A stretch of DNA of 12,089 bases, taken from NCBI GenBank assembly GCA_003049485.1, contig PYST01000615.1:1-12089 (forward strand), written 5' to 3'. A model generated the notes under the pieces. It ran no database searches, was not told where the DNA came from, and worked only from the letters and a program-made list of their open reading frames with translations. The position numbers and the translations under genes were made by a program. This document shows, one piece after another, positions 8,200 through 12,089 of this stretch. Numbering within the stretch: the stretch's first letter is position 1; each line of letters opens with the position of its first letter. Origin of the DNA: Ophioceras dolichostomum. Taxonomy: Eukaryota; Ascomycota; Sordariomycetes; Magnaporthales; Ophioceraceae.

Positions 8200-9281
8200 A
8201 TGCGTTTCGCCATCACCCTCCTCGCAGCAGCCACCGCCCTCTTCCTCCAGCCCCTGGCGGTGGCGGCCTGGTCGGCGTACACCACCAAGCCCCCCATTGA
8301 CCCTCCCTTCGACGCCGATGGAAGCTTCGAGCCTACCCTGCGCACGTACCTGCCGCCCAAGACCTGGAGCTCCAGCCACTGGAGCTCGGGCTGGGCGCCG
8401 GACGTCTGCAAGGACATCGTGTGGGGCTGGAACCTCAACATCTGGGACGTCGACGTGCTCAACGTCACGTACCCGGACTGCGGCACGCCGTGGGTTCTTT
8501 GTCGCCACAAGGCTCATCCGCAGAGTGAGCAGGAGATCTTCGAGGTTAGTCGCTACCTACTAGCTCTTTGTCAGGTTTATAAACTACTGGGGGAATACGA
8601 GCGGGTGGAGACTGATGCTTGAGTGAACAGATGATCGGTCGCATCCCCGTCCGCATCCGGCAGGCGGTCGCGTAAGTAAACCGGGTCCCCACTACAAGCC
8701 CCTATTCTCTCTCTCCCCTCTTTACTTGTCAGATGGCAATGCCTATAATAGGACCCTTAGTAGTACTAACAACAAATCTTATACTCCCCACCCCCCTCTG
8801 CTGCCTACACCACAGAACATTCATAGCCCTCCCCGTCACCCAGTCCCGCGACGGCAACTGGCCCGGCGCCGCCGGCACGGGCGACACCTTCTCGACGTTC
8901 TGGGACGCCAACTTCCGCGTGCAGACCCTGCTCCACGAGCTCGGCCACGCCCTCGACAACGGCATCCTGCGCACGCTCGTCGGCCGCGACCTGTACCCGG
9001 ACTTCAGCCTGTCGGACCCGTTCTGGAACGTGGTCGAGTCGGACGCGGCGACGAACAGCAACACGAACCACCTGATCGAGAGCGTCGCGGACCTGGTCGT
9101 GCTCGTGACGTACGACCTGCACGTGCCCGGCGGGTACGAGGGCGCAAACCCGAGCTGGAGGGATGTTCAGAACCAGGTCGAGTTTCTTGAGGAGTATGGA
9201 GTGATGGGTGGGGATATTTTCAGGAACACGGGGCGGTGCAATGCTAATAAGGCGGGCCCTCATCCTGCTGTGCCCATGTGA
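8200..9281 (+). CDS. Secreted Con-13-like protein with an HExxH metallopeptidase motif
   Basis: The exons are 8200-8544, 8631-8671 (41 nt) and 8816-9281, giving 283 aa. Intron 1 (8545-8630) runs GTTAGT to ACAG. Intron 2 (8672-8815) has GTAAGT, a perfect TACTAAC at 8764-8770 and acceptor CACAG. Residues 1-23 are a clear signal peptide, with hydrophobic core ITLLAAATALFL and likely cleavage AVAA/WS. The mature part has four Cys (70, 94, 101, 270) and the block DCGTPWVLCRHK (93-104). HELGHALD at 169-176 contains HExxH, so zinc binding is likely; Glu217 and Asp221 in ESVAD are candidate third ligand and support residues. The overall layout (signal peptide, PWV.CRHK, short mid exon IGRIPVRIR, HE..H.LD) matches what I remember of fungal conidiation-specific protein 13 homologues. 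Role: probably extracellular or cell-wall; proteolysis is unproven. It is a single gene with its own TATA promoter. Confidence 0.85.
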
Positions 9282-9294
9282 AGGCTTGGGAAAA

Positions 9295-9312
9295 GGGGGG
9301 AGGGGGGGGGGG
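9295..9312 (+). repeat. G-run just after the stop codon of the secreted-protein gene
   Basis: Six G, one A, then eleven G lie 13 nt past the TGA at 9279-9281. On the transcript strand this could form a G-quadruplex in the 3' UTR. It is also prone to length errors in sequencing. Confidence 0.6.
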
Positions 9313-9783
9313 AGATGGAATGGAGAGAAGTGGATCTGGAGTGGTCGGGATTCCCAGAGCCAGCCTGGCCAAGAATGGCGGCGTAGTGAAGTTGGCCTGT
9401 TGCGAGGTGTTACGGGAATGGATGGGGAATTTAGGGGTCAGTAGTAAGGGAGGGTATGGCGAGCAAGGAGGTGGGGATATTGCCACGAAGAGGCGAGTTG
9501 TTCAGTACTGCAAGTCATCCAGTGACATAAGCTGCGGGCACAAAATGTGATGATGCGGTAGTCGCTTCGCGTTGACCTTGCCTCAGGTCGAATTCAGACT
9601 CCTGGTGATATTTCTCTCCAGTTTTTGCGCCGGCTATTCATGGCATCTACCTGGCTCTCCGCTAGTCGCTGAGCTGTTGGCTGATGGTATTGATGTGAAA
9701 TAATGAAGAAAGAAACGAAGAATGCCTTCCATGTCCCAACGTGTAGCTACTAAATAGTATGGCCTGTCCCATCTAATTGCTAT
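9313..9783. other. Non-coding stretch, presumed 3' flank of the secreted-protein gene
   Basis: The open frames here are low-complexity (Gly-rich from the G-run) or short. An AATAAT at 9699-9704 is a weak polyadenylation-type signal. Nothing else could be supported. Confidence 0.45.
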
Positions 9784-9850
9784 TCATCCCCCCTACCCAC
9801 CCTCCACCTTCCTTTCCGTTTCGGCCTTTCCGTCCTCCTCCTTCCCCTTT
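9784..9850 (+). promoter_or_regulatory. CT-rich tract followed by an AT-rich element
   Basis: About 67 nt are almost all C and T on the plus strand, followed by TTTATATTATC. Pyrimidine tracts like this sit just upstream of transcription starts in many filamentous fungi, which would point to a plus-strand transcript towards 10181. It may also be plain low-complexity sequence. Confidence 0.3.
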
Positions 9851-10180
9851 ATATTATCGGCTTTGCAGAGTCTTACAAGTTTCGCAATACTCCGTTGTAT
9901 ATACAATCATAACGTGGATACTGCCTCTAGGTGGGAAGATGGAACAGGCGTTGAATTAAAAGAACAAAAGCGTTTTGCTCATGTGGAGGGTACTACTAGT
10001 ATCTACCTTGCTGTACACCAAAAAGGTACCCTGGTAAGGAGCATGCCGTTGCCTAATCCCCTGCCCCTGGCAAGTCTACTAAACGCGGGCCACGCTATTT
10101 ACGCGTTCCTCATATAACCTCCAGCGTAACAAATCGCAGCCGAAAAGGTAAGTGGTCGCGAGGGGGCACCCTAAGCTTCC

Positions 10181-10402
10181 ATGGGGAAAGAATATCCCCG
10201 CGAGCGCACCTCGATTAGGCACACTGGCTGGGATACTCTAGCTGTACACTGCTCGATGGAGGGATACTACCTCTGCGCTTCCTGCTACGATGCAAGCACT
10301 GGGCGGCGAAGGGAAGAGGATACCACGCGGCTGTGCGCCGCTAGCGACTGTCAGGTTAGGTACTATGATTGGTGGAGTAATGGAGGGTCGATATGGGACT
10401 GA
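10181..10402 (+). CDS. Small Cys-rich open frame, possible zinc-binding protein or fragment
   Basis: A 73-codon ATG frame, preceded by an in-frame TAA at 10172-10174, encodes two Cys pairs: CASC in GYYLCASCYDASTGRRREED, and CAASDC about 18 residues later. A His-Cys lies just before the first pair and the end is Trp/Tyr-rich (RYYDWW). The spacing suggests a small zinc ribbon or treble-clef-like knuckle; no named family could be assigned. Codon use is mixed. A GTAAGT donor-like site at 10148 lies upstream and a CT-rich tract about 330 bp upstream. It may be an independent small protein, an exon of a larger gene, or a relic. Confidence 0.35.
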   Translation: MGKEYPRERTSIRHTGWDTLAVHCSMEGYYLCASCYDASTGRRREEDTTRLCAASDCQVRYYDWWSNGGSIWD

Positions 10403-10700
10403 TGCGGGATTCACTTAACGCCCGACATTTAGGATGTCAAAAGCTATTCGGCCTCAGGAGGTGTCTATGCGGCACATGTCCTCCTGCGGCAAAAATAACG
10501 AACCTTCACAGGGGCTAGGGGCAGTTTTCAGGAAAAGCGAAGAGTGTTTTTCAATTGAATAACCCATTTCTAGAAAATATATTAACTACTATAGAGCTGG
10601 CCTTGTTCAACGAGTTCCGCCCTCAGCGTCGTCCCGTGTCGGACGTGCTTTCAGCTCGCCTTTGCGGGCGAGTCTCTCTGTATGCCTCGGAGTGGCGACT
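10403..10700. other. Non-coding stretch with an imperfect hairpin; possible minus-strand relic
   Basis: CAGGAGG at 10455-10461 pairs with CCTCCTG at 10480-10486 across an 18-nt loop. On the minus strand, about 10700-10590 shows short coding-like pieces in frame with the decayed gene to the right, separated by stops, so the relic may extend to here. No intact gene is seen. Confidence 0.35.
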
Positions 10701-11617
10701 CTACTTCACTTCAGCAGTGCACGCGTTGCCCCGTGCGCGGTTGCCATCCGGTGCGGCGTAGCGAGGAGGTCCGATTTCTAGCACCTCCTGGCGTGGCTGA
10801 TGATCAACGCGGGCCTCGAGGAAGCGGTGACACCAGCCGGCCGAACTCAAGTTGATGACTTTCTTACAAATCGTTGGCCATACCCCACGCCAGCGACTCA
10901 AAGACCACTACTTCCAAGTCAGTCAAAAAACGGTTTCAATGACGTCCGTCGGCCGGGAACTCCTCCAAGTCCGCATCAACCTTAGCGAGGGGGTTCGGCG
11001 TGAGGAGTATGGCGTTGTCCTACCCGATAGGCGGGATGTACGAGTGGGGGCTGGGCCCTGCCGGGCTCGGCGGCCGGGAAGGCGACAAATTGCCGGCCTT
11101 GTGCTGCACGGAGTTGGGGAGCTGGGCATTGACGTTGTGGATGGGCGAGGAGTCTAGCTGACCCAGCCGGAAACCCCTGATGAGGATTGATACCGGTGAA
11201 CTGGTGTGTAGTCGCGTTGCACCTGGTGCCGCTGTCCGACATTGGGATGTCGTGCGCGAAAGTCATGGGCTGGTCGACGCTACTGGCCTGGCTCTCATCC
11301 TTCTTGCCGCCGCTGGGCCTGGTACGCACGTCGTACCAGCCATGGTCCCTTTGGCTGTGCACTGTATAATAATGCCCCTTCGTCGACTCGAACACGCAGT
11401 CCTTATGCTCGTATGCGTATTTGGTTTTTCCCTCATCGGAGGGCTCCAGCGCGCTGCTCTTGGGGCCCCACAGAGGGAAGGTGGACAACTGCGGGAAGCT
11501 GGACACGAGTGGCCGGCCTTTGGCATCGGTCGGGCGGAAGGTCCGCACCCAAATCCAGGGCCCTCTAAGCATGCCGTGGGGGCCGAGTCGCTTGGTCTGC
11601 CAAGGTAGGACGAGGTC
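10701..11617 (-). pseudogene. Decayed protein-coding gene with frameshifts and stops
   Basis: A long minus-strand coding signal changes frame and meets stops. From 11617 one frame is open and coding-like (LVLPWQTKRLGPHG, YAYEHKDCVFESTKGHYYTV, HGWYDVRT) until about 11180. Past a G4 run (plus-strand C4 at 11174-11177) good codon use moves to the +1 frame (LGQLDSSPIHNVNAQLPNS), which ends at TAG 11022-11020. That frame continues after the stop with DNAILLTPNPLAKVDADLEE, TGA at 10938-10936, then LTDLEVVVFESLAWGMANDL and TAA at 10866-10864. A third frame carries CHRFLEARVDHQPRQEVLEI to TAG at 10703-10701. The antisense frames are Arg/Gly/Ala-rich shadows. No known domain was recognised. Either a pseudogene or a multi-exon gene whose introns I could not place; no intron set with good donors kept phase. 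Confidence 0.45.
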
Positions 11618-11954
11618 CTAGAAACCTTAGGCGATCATGTCCTCGGTGACTGCGCAGCAGCTTAGAGATCCGGAGCTACCCTATGTCTCGCTTAGGGATC
11701 ACGGGTTTATGCCTCTGAGGGTGGTGGAGAGGCAAGCCATCCTGAAAGATTGGCACCCAAGGCTCCTCACCTTCTTGAAAGGTCTCATTAGATGCGTTGG
11801 AGGAATCTGTATCGCAGGGTGACAGGGCGTTAGGGAGTGCGGATATAGATATCGCGATACCTGTTTCTGGAAGGGTGGGCTGGGGCCCGAGGAGACCCGG
11901 TATGAATGTCGAAGTCGTTGACACGATATACAGATCGACGTCCAAGCCTGCTTA
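11618..11954 (-). pseudogene. Possible upstream relic of the decayed gene
   Basis: A minus-strand stretch from 11954 to 11676 is open for 92 codons but has no ATG start and follows a TAA. Its translation is moderately coding-like (SSNASNETFQEGEEPWVPIF, then HHPQRHKPVIPKRDIG). Between 11676 and 11618, pieces such as VTEDMIA in the downstream gene's frame are separated by TAA (11629-11627) and TAG (11620-11618). TTTCTAG at 11624-11618 could serve as a splice acceptor, but the donors nearby (GTGAGG at 11770, GTATCG farther up) are out of phase. An antisense 61-codon ATG frame (11637-11822, plus) cannot be excluded as the real coding sequence. Confidence 0.25.
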
Positions 11955-12089
11955 TTATCGTGCTTATTTACCTACTACCGCCCGACTGTCAAGACACCCT
12001 CATCCTTCCTTGTACATACCACTTCTTGGCAAGCTGCTGTTAGTGCAGCCCACCAAACCAACACATAATCTCTTAACATACACATTACT
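11955..12089. other. Right-edge sequence, nothing supported
   Basis: About 135 bases with frequent stops in all frames and AT-rich ends. No gene, RNA or repeat could be supported. Confidence 0.4.

Noticed and set aside
8672..8732. Nested (stepwise) intron inside secreted-protein intron 2
   Set aside because: Removing 8672-8732 does not recreate a donor at the junction, so a simple single intron to 8815 with TACTAAC is the better model.
9278..9550. Plus-strand open frame starting at a GTG with a poly-Gly run
   Set aside because: It comes from translating the G-run in the 3' flank and has no ATG at this start and no coding character.
10764..10789. Hairpin AGGAGGT/ACCTCCT with a 12-nt loop as a regulatory structure
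   Set aside because: A 7-bp stem is not unusual in this GC content, and it lies inside the decayed coding region.
11180..11608. 142-codon plus-strand open frame
   Set aside because: It is antisense to a frame with balanced composition and good codon use, and its own product is the Ala/Gly/Leu/Arg-rich type expected of a shadow frame.
1928..11629. In-frame stops read as a RIP (C-to-T) signature
   Set aside because: Every stop codon is one C-to-T change from CAA, CAG or CGA, so the stops prove nothing about RIP. The window is not visibly TpA-rich. A RIP index calculation and a search for repeat copies would be needed.

Overview
The window looks like an accessory or lineage-specific stretch of a filamentous ascomycete genome (Pezizomycotina, probably Sordariomycetes). 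Three genes become continuous only after removing short introns of 71-144 nt. These introns have GTAAGT, GTGAGT or GTTAGT donors, CTAAC, CTGAC or TACTAAC branch sites and TAG or CAG acceptors, which is the filamentous-fungal pattern. Predicted products also point to fungi: a fungal-type FHA-kinase, a small secreted protein resembling the conidiation protein Con-13, and a charged protein of a type seen in expanded Sordariomycete families. There are no bacterial-style operons, no tRNA or rRNA, no CRISPR, and no transposon with visible ends.

Layout, left to right. 1-12 is an AT microsatellite. 62-387 (-) is a broken 3' gene end. 388-1612 has no convincing gene. 1928-3558 (-) is a two-exon gene for a 516-residue protein of unknown function. 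Its reading frame continues past an in-frame TAG for another 104 coding-like codons, to 1613. 3559-4206 is a divergent promoter region. 4207-6267 (+) is a three-exon gene for a 623-residue FHA-domain Ser/Thr kinase with a Pro/Tyr-rich tail. 6268-7800 is gene-free. 7809-7948 is a cluster of palindromes upstream of a TATA box at 8060. 8200-9281 (+) is a three-exon gene for a 283-residue secreted protein with an HELGH motif. A G-run follows its stop. 9313-10180 is non-coding apart from a CT-rich tract. 10181-10402 (+) is a small Cys-rich open frame. 10701-11617 (-) is a decayed or mis-modelled gene, with probable relics continuing to about 11954.

How the parts relate. The 516-residue protein and the FHA-kinase are transcribed divergently from a shared region of about 650 bp, so co-regulation is possible but unproven. 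The secreted protein has its own promoter. Broken coding segments at both ends and an in-frame stop in one of the three good genes fit a fast-evolving accessory region. I found no clear evidence of a wholly new system. The points most worth checking are the TAG-interrupted gene, the FHA-kinase with a non-canonical FHA pocket and an optional tail, and the HExxH secreted protein.
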